Positions 13,018 through 24,114 of a stretch of 64,000 nucleotides of DNA are shown here, piece after piece. Both the position numbers and the translations under genes were made by a program. The notes under the pieces were generated by a model. That model saw nothing but the letters and a program-made list of their open reading frames with translations, had not been told where the DNA came from and made no database searches. Origin of the DNA: Pteria penguin (taxonomy: Eukaryota; Mollusca; Bivalvia; Pterioida; Pteriidae); assembly GCA_035048485.1 (NCBI GenBank), contig CM068581.1, forward strand, positions 60,122,393-60,186,392. The letters run 5' to 3'. Position 1 is the stretch's first letter; the number at the start of each line of letters is the position of its first letter.

Positions 13018-13159
13018 CTATGTAAGTGATCACCAGAAGAAAATTGCTAACAGGACCTCCAAAAGCATTATATAGTATAGGCAGGAGTGACAAAGTTAAT
13101 AATCTCTTCTGATAAGATCCCAGCTCTCCAAGTTGTTGAAGTACTTCATCATAATCCAT
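13018..13159 (-). CDS. SLC22-type organic cation transporter, exon 1
   Basis: First coding exon of a major-facilitator SLC22 (organic cation/carnitine) transporter, a plasma-membrane carrier. The start at 13159 opens with MDYDEVLQQLGELGSYQKR, the characteristic N-terminus of this family just before the first membrane helix, and a hydrophobic stretch follows (LLTLSLLPILYNAFGGPVSN). An upstream in-frame Met at 13225 was not used because the family starts at this M(E/D)YD motif. The exon ends at a good donor, ATAG|GTATGC. The donor phase (one base over) does not fit the exon 2 acceptor, which needs two bases, so a small exon may be missing between them or the true donor is another one. Later exons confirm the gene family. 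Confidence 0.72.
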
Positions 13160-14879
13160 GCCAATCGAAAACGAAATGTAGCTCAAGTTGAACGTAAATA
13201 GGCCGAATCTAAATTTTGCAGACAATGTACTAAAGAAACTTTGATCGTGAATTCTGAAATGAGATATAACATAACATTAAGTACTCTTCATTGCATACCT
13301 AAAGAACGCAAATATAATTACCATATGCCTCCATAGTTACATACTAAATTGCCAGCTAACTCAGCTTAGTTTCACCTTTGACAAAAACCCAAATATCAGT
13401 TTTCATGACTACTGTCAGGATACCCATTCGTAACAGGTTTTTGTATAAGGACGTAGAAGGGCACTATTTTATAAATACTTCATTCTTTACATTGTTGCTA
13501 CTAGGTTACTATATTACACTATTTCCTGACTTATATTTATGTTTCATATTAAAACTGTCGAACACCCATCACGCTCTCAATACAGAAACTAATACCAGAA
13601 AGCAGTGAACCGAAGTTTAGTTGTCATTGTAAACAACTTTTCCGGATATTGTCTTTCAACTGGCCTTAAACTTGTTACATTTCAACATACCATTAGATAA
13701 ATTAAGCCGAAAATCTTAATAAGCGCCGTGGGCACGATGACGAGGAGATAACTACATTAACATATTGTCTCTTAGATGAAGTTGGGGAATTAGTGACAGT
13801 ATCAATTTGACATTTTACAACCTTTATTGAAAGGAATTAAGTAAGCAATAACTCGGTCAATCAATGGTAAAACTTAGCACATGTTTAATTGAATAATTTT
13901 AATGATCAGACATGATACAAGTCTATAATACTAAATGAATAAAATCGATTCTCTGTCTAAACGGAGAGGTAAGACTTTTAAATGGGTTGATATGAATATA
14001 CTATTGAGAAGGAATTATATTTAATAAACGTTTTTCTAAGACAAATCTTAGAAAATGAGGAAAAATCTAAAGTTCAAGCCGCAGACAGCTTCACATTTTT
14101 CCCCGATTTGTACTACCGTTTCTAACTGTACGGCAGCACTAGCGCATTGGCTGATTCCTAAAGGAGCGTTGTGTATGCGACAACATAGAAAAGTCGGTAA
14201 AACTTTTTATACTGTTTGATGAAATCTTCATAGCAGAATGCAGTGATATCCTCGTGTGCTACGAAGGGGGAGACCTGGCATTTACGATGATCGAAATCAA
14301 GTTTAAGTCTGCAATAATAGATTTCCCAATGTACATTTATACCCAGAGTCCCCATAAGTCATATCCTACTATTATTACTGTCATACTCCACGAAGCCACC
14401 TGGTGCAACAAATGTTTATATATCAAGAATAATCGACATATAATACAACTAGTAAGAGTTTACTACAGTCTATCATAGCAGAGTCTATTGACCATGAGAT
14501 GGTTAAGAGTTGCTACACAGCTTTCGGTAGATCAATGGGTGGATCCAGGGGTGGCGTTCCTTAAGTAACGACAATCCATGGATAGCGTATCCATAGGTAG
14601 CGTAGTACCCCGCCTCCTTACATAATGCATGTAGTTTGTATGTTATAAATAAAAAAGATAATTTTGCGAGAAGTTTCTGATGTTAATAGGATGGTAAATT
14701 AACCTCAGTATTCATTATTGACTCCATATTCGATCTCTCATATACGTAATTTATGATATAAGAATTCCTCAGTACCTTTTTAATCCGTCCGAGAAGATTT
14801 TAATCTCTTTTAATTTTCCGACTTTTTTCTGGAAGTTCTCAAGCTAAGAGTTTAATTGACAGATCCACCAATTTCAGGA
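13160..14879. other. Upstream of transporter exon 1; nothing recognised
   Basis: AT-rich sequence with short open frames of no recognisable family. The transporter promoter should be here, but no TATA element or initiator could be assigned with confidence because the transcription start is unknown. Confidence 0.4.
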
Positions 14880-15115
14880 GTTTTTATCATTCTCAGTAAA
14901 GCGTTAGGCCACTATCACTTGACGATCGCTCAGTAGACAAAGGATAATTTCGTAATTTTGTGTGCGTATAACAACCAAATTATCGACAGACTGTTCGTCT
15001 AATATCAGCCGATGACAATCATCATCCAATCATCCTTAGAAGAAAAGTTTTAAGTTTAAAATAGCTGTCGACCGTTGGGGTGTTTTTCAGATCTCTTCCC
15101 TTTTCTCTTCCATAT
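14880..15115 (-). repeat. Dispersed repeat, copy 2 (inverse of 6530-6740)
   Basis: On the minus strand the order GGTCGACAGC, TTAAACTTAAAACTTTTCTT, CATCGGCTGATATTAGACGA, ACAGTCTGTCGATAATTTGG and GGCCTAACGCTTTACTGAGA parallels copy 1. It ends about 160 bases before a reverse-transcriptase fragment, so it could be untranslated sequence of that retroelement, but copy 1 has no RT beside it. Confidence 0.5.
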
Positions 15116-15158
15116 TATACGGAGTATGTTTAGATAACATAGCTCTGCATTGCATCCC

Positions 15159-15178
15159 CCCCCCCCCCCCCCCCCCCA
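15159..15178. repeat. Poly-C run
   Basis: About 20 consecutive C residues on the plus strand, just upstream of the RT fragment. Confidence 0.95.
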
Positions 15179-15276
15179 ATATGGCTGTAGTATTTGATTT
15201 GAAAATATGACTTCTACTTTTCCTCTGGTTTAATTTTATTAGAAAAAAACCACCAGCGTTTTTCTGTCTGTTTTAA

Positions 15277-15561
15277 ATGGTTTTGCGTTCGCAAGGAAAG
15301 AAACTATTGACTCTTGGCTTCAATTTCACCTACAGATATATAGATGATTTGCTTTCAATTAATAATCCTTCATTCACGGATTACCTTAGCATCCTCTATC
15401 GAAGAGTCTTGGAGGTCAAAGAAACCACAGGAGGTAGTAATTCTACTTCCTATTTGGATATTATGTTGTATTTGGACATTGATGTCAATTCAACACCTCC
15501 CTACATGGAACCTCAAGTTCACGAACCGAGCATGGCTGAGCCATATCGGCCTTTATCTTAA
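15277..15561 (+). pseudogene. Reverse transcriptase fragment (Penelope-like or related retroelement)
   Basis: A 94-residue open frame with FTYRYIDDLLSINNPSFTDY, which contains the Y-x-D-D catalytic box of reverse transcriptases, followed by LEVKETTGGSNSTSYLDIML, typical of a retroelement RT family abundant in marine invertebrates. The frame starts and ends inside the RT domain; fingers and the endonuclease are missing, so this is a truncated relic. I place it near Penelope-like elements from memory of the family pattern; a non-LTR element is the alternative. Confidence 0.6.
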
Positions 15562-15735
15562 TGTAAGATATATATAACTTGTTGCTCAATGAAACAATAT
15601 GAATTATGCTGGTAACAAATACGATTTAAATCAATAATAACAATGCAGTGTATTACATCATTATATTATGTACTTTACTTGGAACACTCTTTAGTTTGCA
15701 ATCAATACATTAAAATGAAATCTACTAAGACTAAG

Positions 15736-15739
<4 letters not shown>

Positions 15740-15797
<58 letters not shown>

Positions 15798-15807
15798 CAC
15801 ACACACT
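15740..15807. repeat. (CA)n microsatellite
   Basis: Nearly pure CA dinucleotide repeat with one GCAC interruption, between the two RT fragments. Confidence 0.97.
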
Positions 15808-15899
15808 ATCCAGAATCTGTTAATTTTCGATTTGCCGTTTTATACATCACTATTTTTTCATTATTCCTGACTTAGTTTCAGAATTTAAAAATCCCGTAT

Positions 15900-16640
15900 T
15901 ATTCTCGCTCAGCCACCTCTATCAGTCCTTTACCAAAATACTATCTGCAGTTGAGAAGAAGCTGCGAAATTCAGAAGAACTTGGATGTAATATGGATCAG
16001 TTATGGCTATTGAAAAACTCAAATACCTTCAGAAATTTTAAGTTTTAAAATATGTCAATTGCGAAATATATATATATATATTTTTTTTTTTACTCTTTAC
16101 ATTATTATAATTCATTATAGACTAATAGATGAATACTTTAGTATCATGAATAGTTTCTCGCAAATATCAATATTATTGGTCTCTTGGACAAATTTTAATA
16201 AAAATGAGAGGGATTCGAAGCTTAAGTACTCTAAAATGCAAGAAAGAAAATGCGTTTTGATCGACAATATATACGTTGTATTCGATGACCAGGTTTTCTC
16301 ACAAACTATCGGCATTCCCATGGGCACGAATTGTGCACCTTTATTGTCCGATTTGTTTCTTTATTCGCACGATACTGACTTAATGCAAAATCTTCTGTGT
16401 TAACATAAAAAGTAACCGACAAAAACCATAAATTAACCATTCAGATATATTGATAATGTATTGTTATCAATAATACAAAACTTTGATACTTATGTACACG
16501 TAACATTATTTAACGCACTCCAAATTAAATATAAGAGAATCCAGTTCCTGTGGTTCATACTTAGATTTCTACTAAATATTTACAGAGAAGGTAAACTTGC
16601 AATTTCACTATACGATAAACGTGACAAATTGACAACCCCC
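15900..16640 (+). pseudogene. Second, more degraded reverse transcriptase relic of the same family
   Basis: Dispersed over several frames are the successive landmarks of one RT: LWLLKNSNTFRNF (about 16000), the block DNIYVVFDDQVFSQTIGIPM with GTNCAPLLSDLFLYS (about 16260-16370), RYIDNVLLSI (about 16440, catalytic box altered to IDN) and YREGKLAISLYDKRDKL (about 16580-16630). The order matches the family to which 15277-15561 belongs. Multiple frame changes, an altered active site and a poly-C/CA interruption at 16638 show it is dead. The two relics come from different copies, since both contain the YIDD-box region. Confidence 0.6.
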
Positions 16641-17110
16641 CCCCCCCTCCCCCCCCCTCCCACACACACACACACATACACAAATAAATATATCGTTTTG
16701 TAGCATATCTAAGTTCACCAATAGATTACTTCTTTTTATTATTGTATTTAAAAAGAGTGTTATCGCAAAAGTAATGTCATCGGTAACAGTGTGATTCTGC
16801 AGAATAAAAGAAATTGCTTGTAAGAAAAGAAAGTAACAGATGTTCTAGCAATTTACCTTGGTGTCAGGGAAAATTTGTTTAAATGAATTCTGCAAATTCT
16901 AGAAATGGAACACAGAAAAATATTTGCGCTTTTTTTTTTACAATGATATCGAAGAAGGAAATAATGCTTAATGGTTCTGCATTTTAATTCAATTAATTAT
17001 AAAATCACTTGGTAGAGGCGGAATATATTGTCTCTAAGTCATATTCATAAACAGAGTACGAGAAGAGTACTTGCGCTTAATCCTCAATGTCAATGCTCAA
17101 TGCTGTCTTT

Positions 17111-17387
17111 AAGCCGGCGTGGCCTCGTGGTATCGCGCTCTCCACCAGATCGCGAGGCCGGGGTTCAAGCCCCGCTCTGGTCAAGCCGGCGTTCTGTCTT
17201 TCGGATGAGACAGTAAAATCCGAGGCCCCGTGTCGTGGTATGCATGGCACGTTAAAGATCCCTCACTGCTTCGGTGGGTCCGTTGCAAAGGTCAAAATTT
17301 GTATGCCCCGCATCAGGCCGACGCCGTCACCATATACTTGAAATATTCGGGGTGTGACGTTCAACAGAAATCAATCAATCAATCAAT
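17111..17387 (+). mobile_element. tRNA-derived SINE
   Basis: The head carries a Pol III A box (TGGCCTCGTGG, 17120-17130) and B box (GGTTCAAGCCC, 17162-17172) at tRNA-like spacing. A central domain follows with CGGATGAGACAGTAAA and GGCACGTTAAAGATCCCTCA, a block shared by many marine-invertebrate SINEs, and the tail ends ATTCGGGGTGTGACGTTCAA plus (TCAA)n. Intact and well conserved for its class. The family name was not determined. Confidence 0.85.
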
Positions 17388-18500
17388 GTTGTCTAAATTC
17401 ATACATTTATCACCAAATGCATGTACTATCACGGCGACTGTCCTCCTATAACTAATTGTTAGATAATGCTACCCACTTGCGAACAATTTTTCTTTCTTGG
17501 TATGGATGGAAATTATACAGAAGAAAGTCTCCTTATAAAGTAACTTCTCAAAACTGTATTTATCAGTACACTTATGGTTCCATTCAAAAAGTAATATTTT
17601 GACATAATGTATTTATTTTAAGATACTTAGGGTATCCGGAAGAGGTGTTGATTATCGTTTGGACGCAGAAGTAACTATGTTTTCTGTGGATCTATAATTG
17701 GTACAGAAATTCAGTGATATTTTAATAATTATATAATTGGATAAAAGATACTTGAATTGATTACATATTACAAGTCCATCTGCTACTCAAATACGTATAC
17801 TTTTGGATTTCAAAATTGAAGCCTTGAGCATTACGGAGGAAATATAAATTGTCTAAACGTGTATATAGTGGGCTAAAATAATACACGTATATTGTTCTTA
17901 TTTCTAAGAAAATTGCCTTGTTTGTCGGAAAGTCATAAGGAAAGTGGCGAGAAAAGCAGGAGACGATTACTTCTGCCTATACCCGGTATCATTTCTGATT
18001 TACAGAGGTAGTTCTGTATGACTGCTAACTGTGGTGGATTTTTGTTTGTTTGGTTTTAGAGTGACATACTATTGGTTGATTAATTTTGCTCAGGTTATAT
18101 AAACCATTTTGAATTTCTTACCTAAGTCAAAGAATATAAACATCTGTGTTTTAGACTCCTGTTCAAATCCTATGCATAGCAAACATCTACGTATAATATG
18201 TCTTCAATTAGTATAAATTGCCAGTGAATAACATGGTATATGACCACAAGGTAATCATAACTTCCCACGTCAGAATGTAGGTAAAGGACACGTTTACACA
18301 GATATATATTGGCTGCGATTCAAATGTTCTAGTTCCGTTCACATTATACCTTATCAGCAATTTCAAGCATTATAAAAGTTTTAATAAAAACTTTCTGAAG
18401 ATTCTTCGGAATACATTGTAAAGTGTAGGGAATACATTGTAAAGTGTAGAGCTATAATACAAAAATAAGGTCAAGAAAAAAAAAAGAACCACACTTAGTA
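17388..18500. other. Intergenic sequence; nothing recognised
   Basis: AT-rich sequence between the SINE and the Kolobok-like element. The only structure seen is a 21-base tandem duplication (GGAATACATTGTAAAGTGTAG) at about 18409-18450. Confidence 0.5.
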
Positions 18501-18793
18501 TTAAAGTGCCACTTCAACCTAATTTTCAAAATTTAATTGTTTCCACTCAATTGGTGCATGTTCATACAATAAATAAATTGCCGAAAACCCGAAGTTCATA
18601 TCAACTGTAGATAACGAGATATTTGTGATAAGCTAATGGGCGCTGCTAAGCGACACCTGGCACCTGGTGAATATACAGGAACACAAGATTCTGCGACGAA
18701 GAGATGCTGACGTCATGTTTTGTATACAGTGCTGGACTTTAGTATAGAAGTGTCCGAAGAGTAGAGTTGTTTAATAATATTGAAGAGAAAAAA

Positions 18794-19231
18794 AATGCCT
18801 CGTGAAGACAAGGGCGGTTAAAGCAAAGTCTGGGAAGGGGTGTTCGTTGTGTTGCTACTAATTATGGAAACGCCAATGCGATGGTGTGTCAATGCACGGT
18901 TTTCCCAAGATACCCAAATGAACTACGCCAGTGGATTCATTTTGTTGAAGAAAAGCGAGAAAAATGTTCCTACAAAATATTCGACCATATATTCTCTGCA
19001 TTTTACACCAGAAAGTTTCCCATTCGCTTGGAATGCAACAAAGCGGGACAATTGTCACTTCCCGGTGCAATACCTTCTGTCCAATGTCGACCAGCAAACG
19101 CATTTGATTCACCTGGGTCTCTAAGTAGTTTAGGAGCAAGTAACCCTTGTTTGGAAATTTTAAGTCCGGATGAGAAAATTGCATGTCAAACATCAGCTTC
19201 AACAACAACAAAAAAAAAAAAAAATAAATAA
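18794..19231 (+). pseudogene. THAP-like zinc finger/transposase N-terminus, frame-broken
   Basis: The segment begins MPREDKGG and then stops. Two overlapping frames share the THAP-like signature: TVFPRYPNELRQWIHFVEEK in one, and YSTIYSLHFTPESFPFAW in the other, where LHFTPESF is the typical C-terminal THAP (C-x-x-H-F) region with the Cys lost. GAIPSVQCRPANAFD follows. At least two frame changes separate these pieces. THAP domains bind the transposon ends in Kolobok, P-element and ISL2EU families. Confidence 0.5.
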
Positions 19232-19392
19232 AAATAAAATAAATAAATGAATAAATGAATAAAAAAAAAAAAGAAAAATTAAAGAGGGAAGTATCAAGAG
19301 TAAGTGTTGTATTATCACCTTTTTATATAAGAATATACCGAGACACTGATCAGGAGGAAAAAGACAGTGATCAGGGAGAATCAGATACCCAT

Positions 19393-19553
19393 GCAGTGGC
19401 GGATCTAGGATGTCCGAAAAGGAGGGCCCAAATGGGTTTTAGTCAAACTTCTCAGCCATTTTTGGTGTAAAATCTGGAATTTTACTGGTAAATATGTGAC
19501 CAAAGGGGGGACGCCCTCCCCCCGTCCCCCTCCCTCTAAATTCGCCACTGCCA
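19393..19553. repeat. Short nested element with inverted ends CAGTGGCGGATCT...AAATTCGCCACTG
   Basis: A 160-base insertion in the Kolobok-like element. Its ends CAGTGGCGGATC and TTCGCCACTG are inverted copies, as in small non-autonomous (MITE) elements. A related end, TGGATCCGCCAGTG, is at 30499-30512. A clean target duplication was not found. Confidence 0.45.
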
Positions 19554-20759
19554 TTAGATACAATGGATGTAGATGAGGTAACTAGAATATGAGTGATGGA
19601 TTCAGGAGGTCAGTGGGAGTGTGCAATCCCAACCCCTCACTCACCCGGAATCCCTAACATTATATGGTTCACACATAGAACTCAATTCTTTAAGGTTAAT
19701 TATTTTCATAAATAAATATATACATAAGATATCTGAACTACATTTTACATTACAATATATTGATGAATTACGTACGGCCCTTGCGGAGGCACATACTAAA
19801 TACTGCGAGAAACATATCTTTGAAATTATGTTACATTTACAATGTTACAATGTTACAGAGCAACATGGAAAAAGATTTGCCCCAACCAACGAAGCAGTCT
19901 TTCTCTTGTCAATTTTCAATAAAACCGAACAAACGGTCGAAATCATGTTAAACAACGTCAAAATGGATTACTGGTACGGCTCTACTGACGTACGCAAAGT
20001 ACCTTGGATTACATCACCTTTCTTCCCGTCACTATCATGTTCACCTTCTTCGGATGACGATGTATCGCAAGAAAAATGAACATCACTCTCGTCTAATAAA
20101 TCTTAATTAAAAGAATCTTGTGTAATCATTGTTTTGCTTACTAAATTTCATATAAAAAGCGGCGTATTTCTACTATAATATATCTTGTTTCCATGAAGTG
20201 ACCACATAATGTGACGTCAGCGGTCTCGATTCTAGACAACAGAGATTTATTGATATTCTCGCACGCGCGGCCGTGTTAAACAGGTAAACATCTGGAGTTT
20301 AATCAGCAATAGCTACTTATTGCAGTATCTGATTGTAAAGGTTTTGGCACCAAGGGGTTTTATTTACATCAAATTATTAAATTAGCATGAGAAAAAAATT
20401 GGTGTAGTGTCACTTTAATTTAAGAATATACAAATGAATGCATAAAAGGAATGTTGCTCATTAAATGGTATTAAAAGTTGTACTGTAATTAAGTATTTGA
20501 AGAGGAGTAATAATATAACCTTACCCTCTAAACATTTTATGTGTGATAAATACTTCTAAATTACGAATAGTATTCTGTTGAGAATGAAAAGTACAATAGA
20601 AAAATGACAGAAATAAAGTCAGCAAAGGGAAAATTCACTGAATGTTCATAAACATAAAGAGTATACAAAACACACAAGCAATCCACACCAACTAACAAAC
20701 AAACACCAACCAAAGGAAAACATACGGTGGCTGTAAGCGGAAATGTGTGAAAAAATTTT

Positions 20760-21235
20760 AAATCGTGGCCACGGTTTAATTAATCGTGGCCACAGTTTAG
20801 CTAAATCGTGACCACAGTTTACTAAATTGTGTGCACAGTTTATTAAATCGTTCCCACAGTTTATTAAATCATGGCCACAGTTTACTAAATCGTTTCCACA
20901 GTTTATTAAATCGTGACCACAGTTTAGCTAAATCGTGGCCACAGTTTACTAAACTGTGCCCACATTTTATTAAATCGTGGCTACAGTTTATTAAATCGTG
21001 GCCACAGTTTAGCTAAATCGTGGCCACAATTTACTAAACTGTGCCCACAGTTTATTAAATCGTGGCCACAGTTTACTAAATCGTTCCCACAGTTTATCAA
21101 ATCGTGGCCACAGTTTAGCTAAATCGTGGCCACAGTTTTATTAATCTGTGCCCACAGTTTATTAAATCGTGGCCACAGTTTACTAAATTGTGGTCACAGT
21201 TTACTAAATCGTGCGCACAGTTTAGCTATATCATC
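20760..21235. repeat. Left array of about 22-base GTGGCCAC repeats
   Basis: About twenty abutting units of the form (G/C)TAAATCGTGGCCACAGTTTA, with variants such as CGTTCCCACAG and CTGTGCCCACAG. The core GTGGCCAC is palindromic. No unique spacers lie between units. Confidence 0.9.
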
Positions 21236-21258
21236 ATCAATACAACAAACCAACAAAC

Positions 21259-21615
21259 ATGTGCGACCTTAATGAAAGAGACATTTTCATTAAAAGTGGG
21301 TTTCAATTTGGGTCGACACAAAGAGAGATTTGTCAGTTTATAGAAAGCATAGGTATTAACATATCTGAACGTCACATAAGGCGTATATTGCAGAGATTAA
21401 ATCTGCGAAGGAGAGGAAACTTTACAGACTGTGTAACCGTTATAACTTTTATTCATAACCAACTACAATCCTCTGGAAAACTGCATGGGTACAATAGGAT
21501 GCATGAGAAATGTCTGATGAACGGATTGCGTGTTGGACGGGAAGACGTGCGTGTTGCTATGTCTTTGATAGATCCGGACGGCTGTCTCTTCAAATATATA
21601 CCAAGTTACTTTTAA
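21259..21615 (+). CDS. Integrase/transposase N-terminal fragment of the foldback element
   Basis: A 118-residue open frame. Residues about 19-50 read FGSTQREICQFIESIGINIS followed by ERHIRRILQRLNLRRR, a helix-turn-helix pattern. The second half has LHGYNRMHEKCLMNGLRVGR and VRVAMSLIDPDGC, matching the conserved stretch that precedes the catalytic core in a widespread family of eukaryotic integrase-like (rve) proteins. The frame ends at that point, so the D-D-E core is absent and the product cannot catalyse transposition by itself. An intron leading to a lost second exon is possible. Confidence 0.5.
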   Translation: MCDLNERDIFIKSGFQFGSTQREICQFIESIGINISERHIRRILQRLNLRRRGNFTDCVTVITFIHNQLQSSGKLHGYNRMHEKCLMNGLRVGREDVRVAMSLIDPDGCLFKYIPSYF

Positions 21616-21639
21616 TATCAAAAATCATTATACCCCTTG

Positions 21640-21850
21640 CAAACGTAGTTTGGGAGGTATAAATGAATCACCATGTCCGACTGTCCGTCCGTCCGTCCCG
21701 ATTCGTGTCCGGGCCATATCTTTTTATTGCGTGGATGGATTTAGATAGTATTTCACAGGATTGTTGCCCACGACCCAAGGGTGTGTCTCGACTTTGACCC
21801 AAGGCCATAGGTCAAAGGTCAAGGTCACTGTGTTTATATATACATATAAA
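21640..21850. repeat. Dispersed repeat with CCGTCCGTCCGTCC run
   Basis: TCCGTCCGTCCGTCC then CGTGTCCGGGCCATATCTTT, CACAGGATTGTTGCCCACGA and GGTCAAAGGTCAAGGTCACT. Same family as the repeat at 1-240; nested within the foldback element. Confidence 0.55.
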
Positions 21851-22289
21851 CATGTATACTGCATACGTTTAATGACATTATACGCATTATGGTATGACGC
21901 TGCCCGTCCGTAGACCTGTTTATCCCAACAAACTTGTGGGCAGGATACAAACCTTTCAGCCAAACATATTAAAATTTTCCATGGGGATTACCCATGGGTA
22001 AACAAGAAACCCTATTGATTTACATTGACTTTTTGACTGCAAGGACATATCATTATGAACATTTGTGTGAATGATAATCGAATTCTAATGTAGGGTTAAG
22101 GATATATGAAATCGGATAAACGAAATGACAGACGGACACCGCATCAACTATATGCTACCCCGAAATTTTCTCGGGGAACATAATAAAATATTCCATAGGC
22201 ATAGGAAACCGGAATATTCGTAAGATCCATCCCATCAAACTGTACACTCATGAGACGCCGCGCGAGCCAGATAGCAAGCCTTACAGTAA

Positions 22290-22795
22290 TCTAAATCAGT
22301 GGCCACGATTTAATAAACTGTGGCCACGATTTAATAAACTGTGGGAACGATTTAGCTAAACTGTGGCCACGATTTAATAAACTGTGGGAACGATTTAATA
22401 AACTGTGGGAACGATTTAGCTAAACTGTGGCCACGATTTAATAAACTGTGGCCACGATTTAATATACTGTGGCCACGATTTAATAAACTGTGGCCATGAT
22501 GTAGCTAAACTGTGGCCACGATTTACCTAAACTGTGGCCACGATTTAATAAACTGTTGCCACGATTTACCTAAACTGTGGCCACGATTTAATAAACTGTG
22601 CGCACAGTTCAGTAAACTGCGGCCACGATTTACCTAAACTGTGGGAACGATTTAATATACTGTGGCCACGATTTAATAAACTGTGGCCACGATGTAGCTA
22701 AACTGTTGCCACGATTTACCTAAACTGTGGCCACGATTTAATAAACTGTGCGCACAGTTTAGTAAACTGTGGTCACAATTTAATATTTTTTAACA
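22290..22795. repeat. Right array, inverted relative to the left array
   Basis: About twenty-three units of (GTGGCCACGATTTAATAAACT) with GGGAACGATT and CGCACAGTT variants. It is the reverse complement of the left array, so the element could fold into a long stem. Confidence 0.9.
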
Positions 22796-22824
22796 GATGT
22801 CCGCTTACAGTCACCGTAAAAACA

Positions 22825-24050
22825 AGACAACAAATAAATAATTAAATAAATATAAAATAAAATAAAATAGAAATCAAAGAGACACAACTTCCCCCCCCCT
22901 AAAAAAGAAGAGAGAATGTGTGCCTTTCCCCTGTAGTTAATTAATTAATATATATTCTCAGGTTCTACAATGATAAATACCAAGAGTTTCACAAACCTTG
23001 TGCTGTCTTCTCCCTTATGCTGTTGTGATGTAAAGACGATTCATAGCATACACAGGGTTTCAAAACCTTGCCAACCTTTCTCTATACTCACCCATGCGAA
23101 CATTGCTCTATACTCTCTCATACGTTGTTGTACTATGATACATTGTTGTTGAATGCTAGATTAAAGCATCATGTCACATGACCTATATACGATTCCTCAT
23201 ACAATGCTTAACTGCAGATTCTGATTGAAACTTTTGTCTATACCGTCACATCATAAGCCAAAGAACATTACACATGTATTAAGAAAAAGAGGATGCATAT
23301 TTTAAAATCACATTAACTGCGATTCCCAATTTTCATTCCTATACATACCTTTGTGTGAGGATATATATATGTAGTATGAAGATTTATCTCACTTAACTTA
23401 CAAATAGGTAATTTGGAAAAGAAAATATAAAATTATGAATTACATGAGTTGATATTAATATACGATCCACATATAAAAAAGATTTAAACCTTGACTTACA
23501 ATAAACAACTTATATTTAATCAGAAAACTTCAAAAAGTTCAATTCAGATGAAGAATGTTTCCTAATGATACTACTAGAATGCATACAACATAAGAGTGAT
23601 ACTTATTTTTGAAGTGTGAAGTCATAAATAGTTTAATTTTTTTATTTCAATTTTTATCATTATTAGTTTTGGTTGAGTTCAATCCACGCAATGTTTAAAC
23701 TTTTTGGCTGAGCCACGCTGAAACCTTGACTTCTATAAAACAATATTTCATCAAATGACTGTGATGAAAATAAACTTACTGCTTATGTAATGACTGACAC
23801 AATTCTGATAAAGTCGCAAAATTAGGTGATTTAAGGTCGAATTAACTATATTATACCCATTAAAATCTTTTAGCAATGTACTTTTACGTGTTTTTAGACC
23901 AAAATAGGAAAGATACCTCATATTTTATATCAGCTTATGAAATAAGGATGTGGTGCTTGAAGTTAAGGGTGAAACTCAAAAATCGTTACTTTCTTTCACA
24001 CACACACACACACACTCACACACACACACACACACACACAAACTAAATAC

Positions 24051-24114
<64 letters not shown>

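Larger units (their letters stand above)
18501..20418 (+). mobile_element. Degraded Kolobok-like DNA transposon
   Basis: Flanked by TTAA on both sides (18501-18504, 20415-20418), with terminal inverted repeats AGTGCCACT.. and ..AGTGTCACT just inside. Duplication of TTAA and a THAP-domain transposase are both features of the Kolobok superfamily; piggyBac also duplicates TTAA but has no THAP domain. The interior holds a broken THAP-like frame and a second unrecognised frame (19621-20079), with a GC-rich repeat of 19393-19553 inserted between. Confidence 0.55.
20723..22818. mobile_element. Foldback-type DNA transposon with array termini and 6-base target duplication
   Basis: The ends are TACGGTGGCTGTAAGCGGAA (20723) and its inverse CCGCTTACAGTCACCGTA (ending 22818). 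Each end leads into an array of about 22-base units, ATCGTGGCCACAGTTTA(GC)TAA, running roughly 20760-21235 on the left and inverted at 22290-22795 on the right. The element is bounded by a perfect AAAACA duplication (20717-20722 and 22819-22824). The interior carries an open frame with an integrase-like N-terminus (21259-21615), an older dispersed repeat and CCGTCC runs. Integrase-type transposase plus 6-base duplication suggests IS3EU-like; that assignment is from memory and uncertain. Confidence 0.75.

Noticed and set aside
18858..19211. 117-codon minus-strand frame over the THAP relic
   Set aside because: Antisense of a THAP pseudogene whose motifs are on plus.
20831..21016. Repetitive 61-codon frame in the left array
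   Set aside because: It is only the 22-base tandem repeat read in frame; a matching product is not expected.
20760..22795. Regular short repeats that could be mistaken for a CRISPR array
   Set aside because: Units abut with no unique spacers, occur as an inverted pair, and lie in eukaryotic DNA inside a transposon.
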